The notes under the pieces were generated by a model. The model saw nothing but the letters and a program-made list of their open reading frames with translations, ran no database searches and was not told the DNA's origin. A DNA stretch of 64,000 bases from Actinobacillus indolicus (GTDB lineage: Bacteria > Pseudomonadota > Gammaproteobacteria > Enterobacterales > Pasteurellaceae). How positions within the stretch are numbered: position 1 is the first letter of the stretch; each line of letters begins with the position of its first letter. Below are positions 17,488 through 26,358 of the stretch, piece by piece. The translations under genes and the position numbers were made by a program. Location of the stretch: contig NZ_CP038145.1 of NCBI RefSeq assembly GCF_004519515.1, positions 1,902,001 to 1,966,000 of the forward strand, in the 5' to 3' direction.

Positions 17488-19029
17488 TTAAGCTTTTATT
17501 GCTTTCGATCTAAATACTACAATAAGAACGAGTAGAACTGCAGCTGTTGTTGCAAAAGCGAGTAGAGCAGAGGTTGTAAATCCAAGCACTAAATAACCTA
17601 CTGCCGAAGCAACTGCGACAGTTATCGCATAAGGTAATTGTGAAGTAACGTGATCCATATGATTACATTGCGCACCTGTAGATGACAGAATGGTGGTATC
17701 TGAAATCGGTGAGCAGTGGTCACCACATACTGCACCAGCCATTACCGCAGATAAACATGGTAATAATAGTGCTGGCTCAGCATTGGCCGCCATTGCAGCA
17801 GCGATTGGTAACATGATACCGAATGTTCCCCAGCTTGTTCCTGTAGAGAAGGCCATTGCAGCACCTAAGGTAAACAAAATAACAGGTAAAAATGCAGGGT
17901 TAATATTGCCAGCAACTAAGCTTGATAAATATTTACCCGTTTGCATATCGCTCACAATACCATTAATTGTCCAAGCGAAGAATAAAATAGTGATAGCACC
18001 AAGCATAGACTTAGAGCCAATAGCATAAGATTTAATATAATCGTTGATACTGACTTTTCGACCTAAAACAATCAATACCGTTGCTACAACCAATGCACTT
18101 AATCCACCGACAACTAATGAAATACCGACTGTGGTATTTTCAAAGGCGCCTAAGACATCAAAAGGTTTTCCATCGGCTGCTAATGCTTGATTACCGGTAT
18201 ACATCATCATTGAAATTGTTGCGATGATTAACGTAATAATTGGTAAGATAAGATTTAGAACACTCCCTTTTTCTTTTGATGATACAGGGATTTCATCTTC
18301 TGGCGTTGATGTGTTTTCTGCAAGTTGTTCAAATCTTTCCATTGAGCCAATGTTGATGGAGAAGTAGGCGACAGCAAAGACTAAAATCATAGAGAAAATA
18401 GCGTAAAAATTCATTGCACTCATCGCCATAAATGCGCCTAGCGGAGAGTAACCTGTGATTCCGTAAGTTGCTAATAACCCTGCAATTAAGGTAATAATAT
18501 AAGCTCCCCAACTTGAAATAGGCATTAAAACACACATTGGTGCGGCAGTAGAGTCAAGGATATAGGCTAATTTAGCTCGAGAAACTTTAAACTTGTCAGT
18601 TACTGGTCTTGCAATTGCACCTACAGCCAAACTATGGAAATAGTCATCAATAAAGGTAAAAAATACAAGAGCAGCAGCCATTAATTTTGCACCGCGTTTC
18701 CCTTTGATATGTTGTTGGGCCCAATCTGCAAATGCTTTGTTGCTTCCTGAGATACTTAATAGGGCAGTTAAAATACCGAGTAAAAGTAGGAATAAAATAA
18801 TATTCACATTATTAGCATTTATTCCCTCTTCTTTATAAACAAGTGAAAAAACACTATTTTTGAGATGAATAAATGCATCAACAACATTGCCACCAGCTAG
18901 CATAATTGCACCAACAATAATACCGATGCTTAGGGAAAAAATCACTCGGCGTGTGATAATGGCAAGTAGTAAGGCTAAAAGCGCAGGCACAACTGACCAT
19001 ATTGAACTTGAATAATCAACTAGATTCAT
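17488..19029 (-). CDS. lysW: NhaC-family transporter, probable lysine transporter (LysW type)
   Basis: A 513-residue membrane protein with about 11-13 hydrophobic segments and the NhaC-family pattern (for example TFIDDYFHSLAVGAIARPVTDKF and STGTSWGTFGIMLPIAAAMA). By homology alone it would be called a Na+/H+ antiporter. The leader at 19160-19320 is a lysine riboswitch, and NhaC-type genes under this riboswitch in gamma-proteobacteria have been predicted to encode lysine transporters (LysW). Lysine import, perhaps Na+ or H+ coupled, is therefore the better assignment. The substrate is inferred from regulation, not from the protein. Confidence 0.78.
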   Translation of the reverse strand: MNLVDYSSSIWSVVPALLALLLAIITRRVIFSLSIGIIVGAIMLAGGNVVDAFIHLKNSVFSLVYKEEGINANNVNIILFLLLLGILTALLSISGSNKAFADWAQQHIKGKRGAKLMAAALVFFTFIDDYFHSLAVGAIARPVTDKFKVSRAKLAYILDSTAAPMCVLMPISSWGAYIITLIAGLLATYGITGYSPLGAFMAMSAMNFYAIFSMILVFAVAYFSINIGSMERFEQLAENTSTPEDEIPVSSKEKGSVLNLILPIITLIIATISMMMYTGNQALAADGKPFDVLGAFENTTVGISLVVGGLSALVVATVLIVLGRKVSINDYIKSYAIGSKSMLGAITILFFAWTINGIVSDMQTGKYLSSLVAGNINPAFLPVILFTLGAAMAFSTGTSWGTFGIMLPIAAAMAANAEPALLLPCLSAVMAGAVCGDHCSPISDTTILSSTGAQCNHMDHVTSQLPYAITVAVASAVGYLVLGFTTSALLAFATTAAVLLVLIVVFRSKAIKA

Positions 19030-19159
19030 AAAACCTCTAAGATTGTTTTTTATAAAATAAAATTGCCAAACAAAGAAAGAGATCTACTGGAAAATTTACA
19101 CTGGAAAAGAGTAAAAGATGATAAGGGAGGGAAGGAAGAAAAACTAGTACCCAGCCTAA

Positions 19160-19320
19160 CAGTAGCACTCCATAGCTTATGCTATGACAGTATCGTTCCT
19201 TTCGATAACGATACCAACCAACTAAGATGACGCTTAATTGATTTCGGCGGCTACCCCTTTCTTCTTTTTTCATCGTTTTCCACTCCAAAAGAATACTTAT
19301 TGCAGTCGCACCTCTACAAT
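19160..19320 (-). ncRNA. Lysine riboswitch (L box)
   Basis: Read on the minus strand, the leader contains the conserved L-box blocks in order: GTAGAGGTGCGA, then AAGTATTCTTTTGGAG, then GAAAGGGGTAGCCGCCGAAA, then GGTTGGTATCG..CGATACTG, then CATAGC..GCTATGGAGTGCTAC. The 5' GTAG and 3' CTAC close helix P1, and local hairpins match P4 and P5. The region between P1 and the ATG (19030-19159) should be the expression platform. The P1 3' arm CTACTG can alternatively pair with CAGTAG near 19085, but the switching mechanism is unresolved. An 83-codon open frame over this region is incidental. Confidence 0.92.
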
Positions 19321-19335
19321 TTGTAGGACTTTGCT

Positions 19336-19364
19336 AGATTACATTAAGATATCGCAGTTGCCAA
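19336..19364 (-). promoter_or_regulatory. Predicted promoter of the lysine-riboswitch transcript
   Basis: On the minus strand, -35 TTGGCA (19359-19364) and -10 TAATCT (19336-19341) with a 17-base spacer. The predicted start near 19329 lies just upstream of P1. Confidence 0.65.
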
Positions 19365-19551
19365 TAGGATAAATGTGAAATAATGAATAAACTAGCGATA
19401 ATTTATTCATGTGAGATCCGATCTTTGGATAATTTAGATAAGAAATGTGTTTTTATATTTACCAAAAAAATAGATTAGGTTATGATAATTACGGTGGTTT
19501 CAATTTTATTGAAAGAGAAATGAAATATTAAAATAACTTTAGGAGAAAAGA

Positions 19552-19962
19552 ATGTCAGATTTATTAAAAACATTATCTAATATTCGTAGTTTACGCGTTT
19601 TAGCTCGAGAAGCATCTTTAGAGCAATTAGAATCTATTGCTCAAAAAATCGCTCTTGTTATTGAAGAAAAACAAGAAGAAATTAAAGCTCAAGAAGCAGA
19701 AAATGCGAAACGCTTAGCTGGATTAAAGAAATATCAGGATTTATTAGCACAAGATGGCATTTCTGCAGAAGAACTTGTATTATTACTTTCTGGCTCAGCA
19801 GTCGAGCGTAAAAAACGTGAACCTCGAGCTCCACGTCCTGCTAAATATAAATATGTTGATGCAAATGGCAATGAAAAAACATGGACAGGCCAAGGAAGAA
19901 CTCCTCGTGAAATCCAGCTGGCATTAAATTCAGGCAAATCATTAGCTGATTTTGCAATCTAA
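19552..19962 (+). CDS. hns: H-NS family nucleoid protein
   Basis: A 136-residue protein. Residues 1-65 form the coiled-coil oligomerisation region, rich in E, K and A. The C-terminal domain (about 90-136) contains the DNA-binding loop TWTGQGRTPREI, the H-NS signature. It silences AT-rich, often horizontally acquired DNA. It has a clear AGGAG ribosome site and its own terminator, so it is monocistronic. Confidence 0.94.
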   Translation: MSDLLKTLSNIRSLRVLAREASLEQLESIAQKIALVIEEKQEEIKAQEAENAKRLAGLKKYQDLLAQDGISAEELVLLLSGSAVERKKREPRAPRPAKYKYVDANGNEKTWTGQGRTPREIQLALNSGKSLADFAI

Positions 19963-19985
19963 GTACGGATAAAATAATTACAAAG

Positions 19986-20012
19986 ACCCACATCATTGGT
20001 GTGGGTTTTCTT
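19986..20012 (+). terminator. Terminator of hns
   Basis: ACCCACA pairs with TGTGGGT over a short loop (19986-20006), followed by TTTCTTTT. An open frame extending purU upstream begins inside this hairpin and is not credible. Confidence 0.75.
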
Positions 20013-20075
20013 TTATTAGATTATTTACTAAGTCATATTTATTTAATCATTATATTTATAGGTAATAGAAAATAT

Positions 20076-20912
20076 ATGGTAGAAAACAAAACCCTTTTAA
20101 CGGAATGTCCTGACGCGACAGGGTTAGTCGCTAAAATCACTAATATTTGTTATAAGCATCAATTAAATATTGTTAAAAATAGTGAATTTGTCGATAGCGA
20201 TACTGGACGTTTCTTTATGAGAACCGAATTACAAGGTATTTTTAACGATCAAACATTACTCGCAGATTTACAATTTACTTTACCAGAAGGTTCGAGTTAT
20301 AAATTAATTACACAAAAACAGAAACGTATTGTGATTTTAGTGACAAAAGAAGCCCATTGTTTAGGGGATATTTTAATGAAAACCTACTATGGTGGTTTAG
20401 ATGTTGAAATTGCTGCTGTTATTGGTAATCATGATACGTTACGTAGTCTAGCTGAACGCTTTGAAGTACCATTCCATTTAGTCAGTCATGAAGGGTTAAC
20501 ACGTGTAGAGCATGATAAATTGCTCGCGGAAAAAATTGATCAGTACGAGCCTGATTATATTGTGTTAGCCAAATATATGCGCGTATTGAATCCGGAATTT
20601 GTAGGGCGTTATCCAAATCGTGTTGTGAATATTCACCACTCATTCTTACCTGCATTTATTGGTGCAAAACCTTATCAACAAGCCTATGAACGTGGTGTTA
20701 AAATTATTGGCGCAACAGCACACTTTATTAATAATGAGCTTGATCAAGGCCCAATCATTATGCAAAACGTGATTAATATTGACCATACCTATACCGCTGA
20801 TGCTATGATGAGAGCGGGACGTGATGTGGAAAAAACAGTATTAAGCCGAGCATTAGAATTAGTGTTAGCGGACAGAGTTTTCGTCTATCAAAATAAAACG
20901 GTAGTCATGTAA
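20076..20912 (+). CDS. purU: Formyltetrahydrofolate deformylase
   Basis: A 278-residue enzyme (E. coli PurU 280) that hydrolyses 10-formyl-THF to formate and THF, feeding formate to purine synthesis and balancing the one-carbon pool. Residues 1-80 are an ACT domain (LLTECPDATGLVAKITNICYKH) and the C-terminal part is the formyltransferase fold with catalytic segment VVNIHHSFLPAFIGAKPYQQAYERGVK (read in part). ATG 20076 gives MVENKTLL; the 25 codons open upstream overlap the hns terminator and were excluded. Confidence 0.93.
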   Translation: MVENKTLLTECPDATGLVAKITNICYKHQLNIVKNSEFVDSDTGRFFMRTELQGIFNDQTLLADLQFTLPEGSSYKLITQKQKRIVILVTKEAHCLGDILMKTYYGGLDVEIAAVIGNHDTLRSLAERFEVPFHLVSHEGLTRVEHDKLLAEKIDQYEPDYIVLAKYMRVLNPEFVGRYPNRVVNIHHSFLPAFIGAKPYQQAYERGVKIIGATAHFINNELDQGPIIMQNVINIDHTYTADAMMRAGRDVEKTVLSRALELVLADRVFVYQNKTVVM

Positions 20913-20929
20913 AATAAGGTGTAAATCTA

Positions 20930-20938
20930 ACCGCTTGT
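20930..20938 (-). other. DNA uptake signal sequence
   Basis: ACCGCTTGT between purU and its terminator. Confidence 0.75.
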
Positions 20939-20946
20939 TAAATAAA

Positions 20947-20980
20947 AAAGGGCATAGCAACCAATTTTGCCCTTTATCTT
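20947..20980 (+). terminator. Terminator of purU
   Basis: AAAGGGCA (20947-20954) pairs with TGCCCTTT (20968-20975), followed by ATCTTTATT. It ends just before the rnhA start codon. Confidence 0.6.
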
Positions 20981-20987
20981 TATTATA

Positions 20988-21455
20988 ATGATGAAATTAG
21001 TTGAAATTTTTACGGATGGTTCCTGTTTGGGAAATCCAGGTCCTGGTGGTATTGGTATTTTATTACGCTATCAAGGCAAGGAAAAACAAATCTCTCAAGG
21101 ATATTATTTGACTACGAATAATCGCATGGAATTGCGAGCGGTGATTGATGCTTTAAATGCATTAAAAGAGCCGTGTCAGGTACGCTTACATAGTGATAGC
21201 CAATATATGAAAAATGGTATCCAAAAATGGATTTTTAATTGGAAAAAAAATAATTGGAGAACGAGTAATAAGACTCCCGTAAAAAATCAAGATTTATGGA
21301 TAGCATTAGATCAGGCAATGTCTAGCCATCAAGTAGATTGGCAATGGGTTAAAGGGCATTCAGGCCATCGAGAGAATGAAATTTGTGATCAGTTAGCGAA
21401 AGCTGGGGCAAATAATCCCGCTTTCGATGATCATGGATATCAACCTGATAATTAG
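20988..21455 (+). CDS. rnhA: Ribonuclease HI
   Basis: A 155-residue enzyme, the same length as E. coli RNase HI, that cleaves the RNA strand of RNA-DNA hybrids. All four catalytic carboxylates fall at the canonical positions: Asp10 (FTDGS), Glu48 (NNRMEL), Asp70 (LHSDS) and Asp134 (EICDQLA), with His124 in KGHSGH. The ATG at 20988 gives this numbering exactly. An upstream in-frame ATG at 20967 lies within the purU terminator and is rejected. No strong ribosome site is visible. Confidence 0.95.
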   Translation: MMKLVEIFTDGSCLGNPGPGGIGILLRYQGKEKQISQGYYLTTNNRMELRAVIDALNALKEPCQVRLHSDSQYMKNGIQKWIFNWKKNNWRTSNKTPVKNQDLWIALDQAMSSHQVDWQWVKGHSGHRENEICDQLAKAGANNPAFDDHGYQPDN

Positions 21456-21473
21456 TTTATCTCTCCTTCATTT

Positions 21474-21489
21474 CGTGAAGTAGATCACA
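21474..21489. promoter_or_regulatory. CRP-binding site upstream of the ABC-transporter operon
   Basis: CGTGA-AGTAGA-TCACA matches the CRP consensus TGTGA-N6-TCACA at 9 of 10 positions, with AT-rich flanks (TTT..AAAT). Its centre is about 70 bases upstream of the predicted transcription start, a class I spacing. Confidence 0.7.
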
Positions 21490-21516
21490 AATGTAAATAC
21501 TTATCTTGACAATATG

Positions 21517-21544
21517 TTGACATCACTTTTGTTAGTGTTATGAT
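21517..21544 (+). promoter_or_regulatory. Predicted promoter of the ABC-transporter operon
   Basis: -35 TTGACA (21517-21522), a 16-base spacer and -10 TATGAT (21539-21544). The transcript would start near 21551, giving a leader of about 130 bases. Confidence 0.7.
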
Positions 21545-21563
21545 GTTTTCAATCCATTTTTAG

Positions 21564-21660
21564 TTTTAATTTTGATAGAAACACTTCAAAATTAAAATTA
21601 AATGCGAAACTTTGTGGTTGTTTAAAGTGTGTTGTAGTACACGCAACCATTCAATGAAAA
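21564..21660 (+). other. Structured 5' leader of the ABC-transporter operon
   Basis: A perfect 12-bp AT stem TTTTAATTTTGA / TCAAAATTAAAA (21564-21597) is followed by a second fold in which GGTTG near 21617 pairs with CAACC near 21645 and an inner GTGT pairs with ACAC. No known riboswitch is recognised. Confidence 0.5.
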
Positions 21661-21683
21661 CGACACTACTCAAGGAGTCTCAT

Positions 21684-23273
21684 ATGACTAAACATTTTGA
21701 ACACAATGAATCTCGCCGTGGCTTTATGAAGTTAGTAGCTGGAGTTGGTGCTGGTCTTGCATTTTCTGGCTCAATCGGCTCTTTCGCTTCTAAAGCGTAT
21801 GCAGCGCCTGCAAAAGGCTCAACAATCGAGGCGGGTATTGCGTATCCATTATCAACAGGTTTTGACCCAGCTACATCAAGTGGCGCATCATCATTCGCTG
21901 CGAATATGCACTTCTTTGAAGGTTTAGTAGATTTACATCCTGCAACTCGCCAACCATACTTAGCATTGGCTGCGAAAGAACCTGAACAAATTGATGATGT
22001 CACTTGGCGTGTGACACTTCGTGATGGTGCAACTTTCCACGATGGTAAACCAGTCACAACAGCGGACGTTGTTTACTCTTATGAGCGTGTTTTAGATCCT
22101 GCGAAAGCATCTTTATTTGCACAATTCATCCCATTCATTGAATCTGTAAAAGCAGTTGATGAGAAAGTGGTTGAATTTAAACTTAAATATCCATTCTCTA
22201 TCTTCAAACTTCGTTTAGGTATCGTGAAAATCGTTCCTAAACACGTTGTTGAAGCTGTTGGTCAAACCACATTCGATGCAAACCCAGTGGGTTCAGGTCC
22301 ATATAAATTCGTTTCTGCAGTGAAAGATGACCGTATTGTGTTTGAATCTTACGATGCATACAACGGCCCATATCCTGCACGCGTTGAGAAAATGAGCTGG
22401 TTCTTACTCAATGATGATGCTGCTCGTGTAACAGCTCAAGAATCTGGCCGTACACAAGCGATGGAAAGCGTTCCATATTTAGATGCAGAGCGCTTAAAAC
22501 GTAAAGGTGCTGTCGAATCTGTGCAATCATTCGGTTTATTATTCTTAATGTTTAACTGTAAGAAAGCTCCGTTTGATAATCCAAAAGTACGTCAAGCATT
22601 GCACTATGGTTTGGATACACAAAAACTTATTGATGTGGTATTCCTTGGTAATGCAAAAGCGGCAACGTCTTATGTACAAGATACACACCCTGACTATGTT
22701 AAAGCAGCTAGCCAATATGACTATGATCCAGCAAAAGCAGCTGCATTATTAAAAGAAGCAGGTCTTGATAAATTAGAGTTCCAATTACTTTCAACTGACC
22801 ATTCTTGGGTGAAAGAATGTGCGCCGTTAGTCCTTGAATCTTGGAATAAAATCCCAGGTGTTAAAGTAAGCTTACAACACTTACAATCTGGCGCATTATA
22901 TGGCGGCCACGTAGATAAAGGCTTATATGAAGTTGTTATGGCACCAGGTGACCCATCAGTATTTAGTAATGACTTAGACTTATTATTAAGCTGGTGGTAC
23001 CGTGGTGATGTATGGCCGAAAAAACGTTTTGGCTGGTCTGACACACCTGAGTATGCTCAATTACAAGAGTTACTTGATGCAGCAATTAAAGCGAAAGCCC
23101 CAGCAGATGCGAAAGCAGCTTGGGAAAAAGCAATTAACATCATTGCTGAACAAGTTCCACTTTATCCGATCGTTCACCGTAAATTACCGACCGCTTGGAA
23201 TGATAAATCTCTAGATGGATTCCAACCAATTCCAACAACAGGTCTTTCATTTATCGGTGTCGGCCGTAAATAA
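21684..23273 (+). CDS. Tat-exported family-5 solute-binding protein
   Basis: A 529-residue periplasmic binding protein of the peptide/nickel (SBP_bac_5) family. It starts with a twin-arginine signal ([14 protein letters not shown], ending near AYAAPAKG), unusual because most such proteins use Sec. Family landmarks are present: [29 protein letters not shown] and [10 protein letters not shown] (read in part). ATG 21684 has AAGGAG seven bases ahead; in-frame codons upstream were rejected. Tat export implies the protein folds, perhaps with a cofactor, before crossing. The ligand is unknown. It is the first gene of an operon with the permeases, ATPases and flavoprotein that follow. Confidence 0.88.
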   Translation: MTKHFEHNESRRGFMKLVAGVGAGLAFSGSIGSFASKAYAAPAKGSTIEAGIAYPLSTGFDPATSSGASSFAANMHFFEGLVDLHPATRQPYLALAAKEPEQIDDVTWRVTLRDGATFHDGKPVTTADVVYSYERVLDPAKASLFAQFIPFIESVKAVDEKVVEFKLKYPFSIFKLRLGIVKIVPKHVVEAVGQTTFDANPVGSGPYKFVSAVKDDRIVFESYDAYNGPYPARVEKMSWFLLNDDAARVTAQESGRTQAMESVPYLDAERLKRKGAVESVQSFGLLFLMFNCKKAPFDNPKVRQALHYGLDTQKLIDVVFLGNAKAATSYVQDTHPDYVKAASQYDYDPAKAAALLKEAGLDKLEFQLLSTDHSWVKECAPLVLESWNKIPGVKVSLQHLQSGALYGGHVDKGLYEVVMAPGDPSVFSNDLDLLLSWWYRGDVWPKKRFGWSDTPEYAQLQELLDAAIKAKAPADAKAAWEKAINIIAEQVPLYPIVHRKLPTAWNDKSLDGFQPIPTTGLSFIGVGRK

Positions 23274-23280
23274 TCTATCA

Positions 23281-23307
23281 TATTCCCCTTCGCTATGAAG
23301 GGGAATA
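23281..23307 (+). terminator. Hairpin after the binding-protein gene (intra-operon)
   Basis: TATTCCCCTTC pairs perfectly with GAAGGGGAATA over a 5-base loop. There is no T-run. Such hairpins after binding-protein genes often protect the upstream message so that the binding protein exceeds the permease in amount. Confidence 0.55.
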
Positions 23308-23331
23308 GAGGTCTTTCCTTTGGAAATTTTC

Positions 23332-23389
23332 ACAAGCGGAGAGATTCACTTAAAAATTTGCAAATTATTTGAGTAATCTATCCGCTTGT
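23332..23389. repeat. Inverted pair of variant uptake signals
   Basis: ACAAGCGGA (23332-23340) and TCCGCTTGT (23381-23389) are complementary and extended by GATT/AATC with a small mismatch. The shared T-to-A change at the last core base in both copies shows they evolved as a stem. They lie between the binding protein and permease genes. Confidence 0.6.
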
Positions 23390-23443
23390 TCTTTATATAA
23401 CTATAACCTATCCCACTAACCTTTCTTGTAGTCGGAGAAAAAA

Positions 23444-24397
23444 ATGGAAATCGTACTTCGTCTGTTACTACGTCGATTAATGGCTCTCCCCATTATGATG
23501 CTTGGCGTTAGTGCATTAGTTTTTATTATCTTACAATTTACACCAGGAGATCCTGCAACAGTTGCTCTAGGGGAAAGTGCAAGTGAAGCAGCAAAAGAGC
23601 TTTATCGTGAACAACACGGCTTAAATGATCCTGTCATTGTGCAATATTTCCGTTTTATCGGTAATGTATTAGTGCTCGATTTTGGTATGACAACACCGCC
23701 AGAACAGCCAATTACATCACTTATCGGTAAAGCATTCCCATTAACTTTACAACTTACCTTTATTGGTGTGTTCCTTGCTGCGATCATTTCTTTCTCGCTC
23801 GGCGTTGTTGCTGCGCTTTACCGTGATCGTTTCGCAGATCAAGTTATTCGTTTACTTTCTGTAGCAGCCGTTGCGACACCTTCATTCTGGTTAGGTATCT
23901 TATTAATTCAGTGGTTTTCTCTTGAATTAGATTGGTTACCATCTGGCGGTTTTACCCCATTTAGTGAAAGTGTCAGTGGTTATGTGAACTCAATGATTTT
24001 ACCTTCACTCGCATTAGCTATCCCTGTGTGTGCATCACTTATTCGTGTTGTGCGTACATCAATGGTAGAAGAAATGGACAAGGACTATGTTCGTACTGCG
24101 ATTGGTAATGGTGTTCCTTATTCAACCGTTATTCGTCATAACGTATTACGCAATGCCTTAATTACACCTGTGACCGTATTAGGTTTACGTGTAGGTTACT
24201 TATTAGGTGGTGCAGTTGTTATTGAGCAGATTTTTGACTTACCAGGTATGGGAAAACTCATCTTTAACGGTATCGTAAATCACGATTTACACCTAGTTCA
24301 AGGGGTAGTCTTAACTATCGCATTTACCTTTGTATTGGTGAATATCATTGTGGATATTCTGTACTTATTAATTAACCCTAAAATTCGGAGTTTATAA
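23444..24397 (+). CDS. ABC-transporter permease, DppB/OppB type
   Basis: A 317-residue inner-membrane permease with about six hydrophobic segments. It starts LRLLLRRLMALPIMMLGVSALVFIILQFTPGDPA, typical of DppB-like proteins. The EAA loop that contacts the ATPase is near residues 215-235 (VRTAIGNGVPYSTVIRHNVLRNAL read in part). Its TAA overlaps the next gene: the stop ends at 24397, the base where the next ATG begins, so the two are translationally coupled and form the transmembrane heterodimer. Confidence 0.9.
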   Translation: MEIVLRLLLRRLMALPIMMLGVSALVFIILQFTPGDPATVALGESASEAAKELYREQHGLNDPVIVQYFRFIGNVLVLDFGMTTPPEQPITSLIGKAFPLTLQLTFIGVFLAAIISFSLGVVAALYRDRFADQVIRLLSVAAVATPSFWLGILLIQWFSLELDWLPSGGFTPFSESVSGYVNSMILPSLALAIPVCASLIRVVRTSMVEEMDKDYVRTAIGNGVPYSTVIRHNVLRNALITPVTVLGLRVGYLLGGAVVIEQIFDLPGMGKLIFNGIVNHDLHLVQGVVLTIAFTFVLVNIIVDILYLLINPKIRSL

Positions 24398-26355
24398 TGT
24401 TTCGCCAAGGATTAGCTGATAGACTTGCTTCAGGCGGAGCAAGATTTAGAGCCTTACCAACCAGTTCAAAAATCGCCTTATGTTTCTTAGTCTTTATTGC
24501 TTTGGTTGCTATTTTTGCACCAGCGGTAGCAAGCTATGATCCATTACAAACCTTAAGACCTGTACAAGCGCCAAGTAGTGAATATTTCTTCGGAACTGAC
24601 CGCTTGGGTCGTGATATTTTCTCTCGTATGGTTTACGGTGCAAGAACCTCTCTCTTTATCGGTTTAGGTGCAGTGGGACTTGCGATTGTACTTGGAAGTA
24701 TCCTTGGTGCAACCGCAGCAACAGCCGACAAACTAGGTAATGAAGTGATTATGCGCTGTATGGATATTCTTATGGCGTTCCCAGGAATTGCGTTAGCTGC
24801 TGTACTACTTGCTACTTTAGGTAACACCGTTCCGGTGATTATCTTAGCTATTGCGATTGTATATACACCGCAACTTGCCCGCGTGGTACGTGCAAACGTA
24901 GTTTCTCAATGGGAAGAAGACTATGTTCGTGCAGAACGTGTGATTGGCGGTAGCCGTACTTATATCTTACTCAAACACGTGGTTCGTAATACTGCTGCTC
25001 CTGTCCTTGTTTTCGCAACGGTTATGGTGGCAGATGCTATCGTATTAGAGGCATCTCTCTCATTTTTAGGCGCAGGTGTTCCACCACCATTCCCATCTTG
25101 GGGGAATATCTTATCAGAAGGTCGTAACTTAGTTTTAAGTGGCTTCTGGTGGGCAACAACCTTTGCTGGTTTAGCAATTCTCTTAACGGTATTATCGCTC
25201 AACATTCTTTCTGAAGGTTTAACTGATGCGTTAGTCAATCCAAAACTTAAACGTAGCCCAACTACTGCGAATAAAGAAGATGTATCAAAACCGCTTTCAA
25301 CGGATGTACAAGAAGCGATGGCAGAAAGTCTTGCATTAAAACGCTACTTGCTTAAATTACACGAGAAAGAAGGTACTCGCACAGACCGTATGCAATTAAA
25401 CCCAAATGCAAAACCGATTTTGCAGGTGAAAAATCTCTCAATCCGTTTCCCAAATCGTTATGGCGATATTCCACTTGTCGATAATATCAGCTTTACCGTT
25501 AACGAAGGCGAAACAATGGGATTAGTGGGTGAATCTGGTTGTGGTAAATCTATCTCTGCCTTCTCAATTATGGGATTATTGCCTTCAACAGCAAAAATTA
25601 CAGGGGAAATTCTCTTTACCGACCGTGCAGGTAACCAACACGATCTCTTAAAAACCGATAAGCTCAACGAATTGCGTGGACACGAGATCTCTATGATCTA
25701 CCAAGATGCCTTAAGTGCATTAAACCCATCAATGCGTATCAAAGATCAAATGGCACAACTTATCAGCCGTGGTGGTAAACAATCAGCAGAAACCTTATTA
25801 AAATGGGTAAAACTCGATCCAGAGAAAACCTTAAACCGCTACCCACACGAACTCTCGGGTGGTCAGCGTCAGCGTGTATTGATCGCAATGGCATTGGCGC
25901 GTGAACCAAAATTACTCATCGCTGATGAGCCAACCACAGCCCTTGACGTAACCGTTCAAGCCGAAGTAATTAAATTGCTCAACGAATTGCGTGAAAAACT
26001 TGGCTTTGCAATGGTGTTCGTGAGCCACGACCTTGCATTAGTCGCACAAATGGCACACCACATCACCGTAATGTATGCAGGACAAGTAGTGGAAATGGCA
26101 CCGACTTCATCGTTATTGTCTAACCCAACGCATGAATATACACGTGGTTTACTCGGTTCTGTACTTTCAACGGAATGTCGTGCAGAGCGTTTATATCAAA
26201 TCCCAGGTAGTGTTCCGTCACCGTTTGATTTTGCGAAAGGCGACCGCTTTGCAAGCCGTTCATTACGTCCAGATGCAAATCCAAATCAACGCTTGAAACT
26301 TGTACCTGCAAGCGACAACCAGAAACACCTTTGGGCTTCACATTTGGAGGGATAA
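24397..26355 (+). CDS. Fused ABC permease-ATPase (DppC-DppD type)
   Basis: A 652-residue protein joining two normally separate subunits. Residues 1-290 are a DppC-like permease with about six membrane segments and an EAA loop (ERVIGGSRTYILLKHVVRN). After a charged linker (about 290-335) comes a complete ATPase: Walker A GESGCGKS near 377, signature LSGGQRQR near 486, Walker B LLIADEP near 505, and the oligopeptide-family C-terminal region. No stop codon or frameshift is present, and linker codons look normal, so the fusion appears genuine. It would guarantee 1:1 assembly of one permease with one ATPase. Confidence 0.88.
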   Translation: MFRQGLADRLASGGARFRALPTSSKIALCFLVFIALVAIFAPAVASYDPLQTLRPVQAPSSEYFFGTDRLGRDIFSRMVYGARTSLFIGLGAVGLAIVLGSILGATAATADKLGNEVIMRCMDILMAFPGIALAAVLLATLGNTVPVIILAIAIVYTPQLARVVRANVVSQWEEDYVRAERVIGGSRTYILLKHVVRNTAAPVLVFATVMVADAIVLEASLSFLGAGVPPPFPSWGNILSEGRNLVLSGFWWATTFAGLAILLTVLSLNILSEGLTDALVNPKLKRSPTTANKEDVSKPLSTDVQEAMAESLALKRYLLKLHEKEGTRTDRMQLNPNAKPILQVKNLSIRFPNRYGDIPLVDNISFTVNEGETMGLVGESGCGKSISAFSIMGLLPSTAKITGEILFTDRAGNQHDLLKTDKLNELRGHEISMIYQDALSALNPSMRIKDQMAQLISRGGKQSAETLLKWVKLDPEKTLNRYPHELSGGQRQRVLIAMALAREPKLLIADEPTTALDVTVQAEVIKLLNELREKLGFAMVFVSHDLALVAQMAHHITVMYAGQVVEMAPTSSLLSNPTHEYTRGLLGSVLSTECRAERLYQIPGSVPSPFDFAKGDRFASRSLRPDANPNQRLKLVPASDNQKHLWASHLEG

Positions 26356-26358
26356 ACA

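Noticed and set aside
17488..19029. Plain Na+/H+ antiporter NhaC
   Set aside because: Protein family fits, but the lysine riboswitch makes a lysine transporter the better assignment.
19037..19288. 83-codon open frame upstream of the NhaC-family gene
   Set aside because: It lies over the lysine riboswitch and its expression platform; the bases are explained by conserved RNA blocks, not codons.
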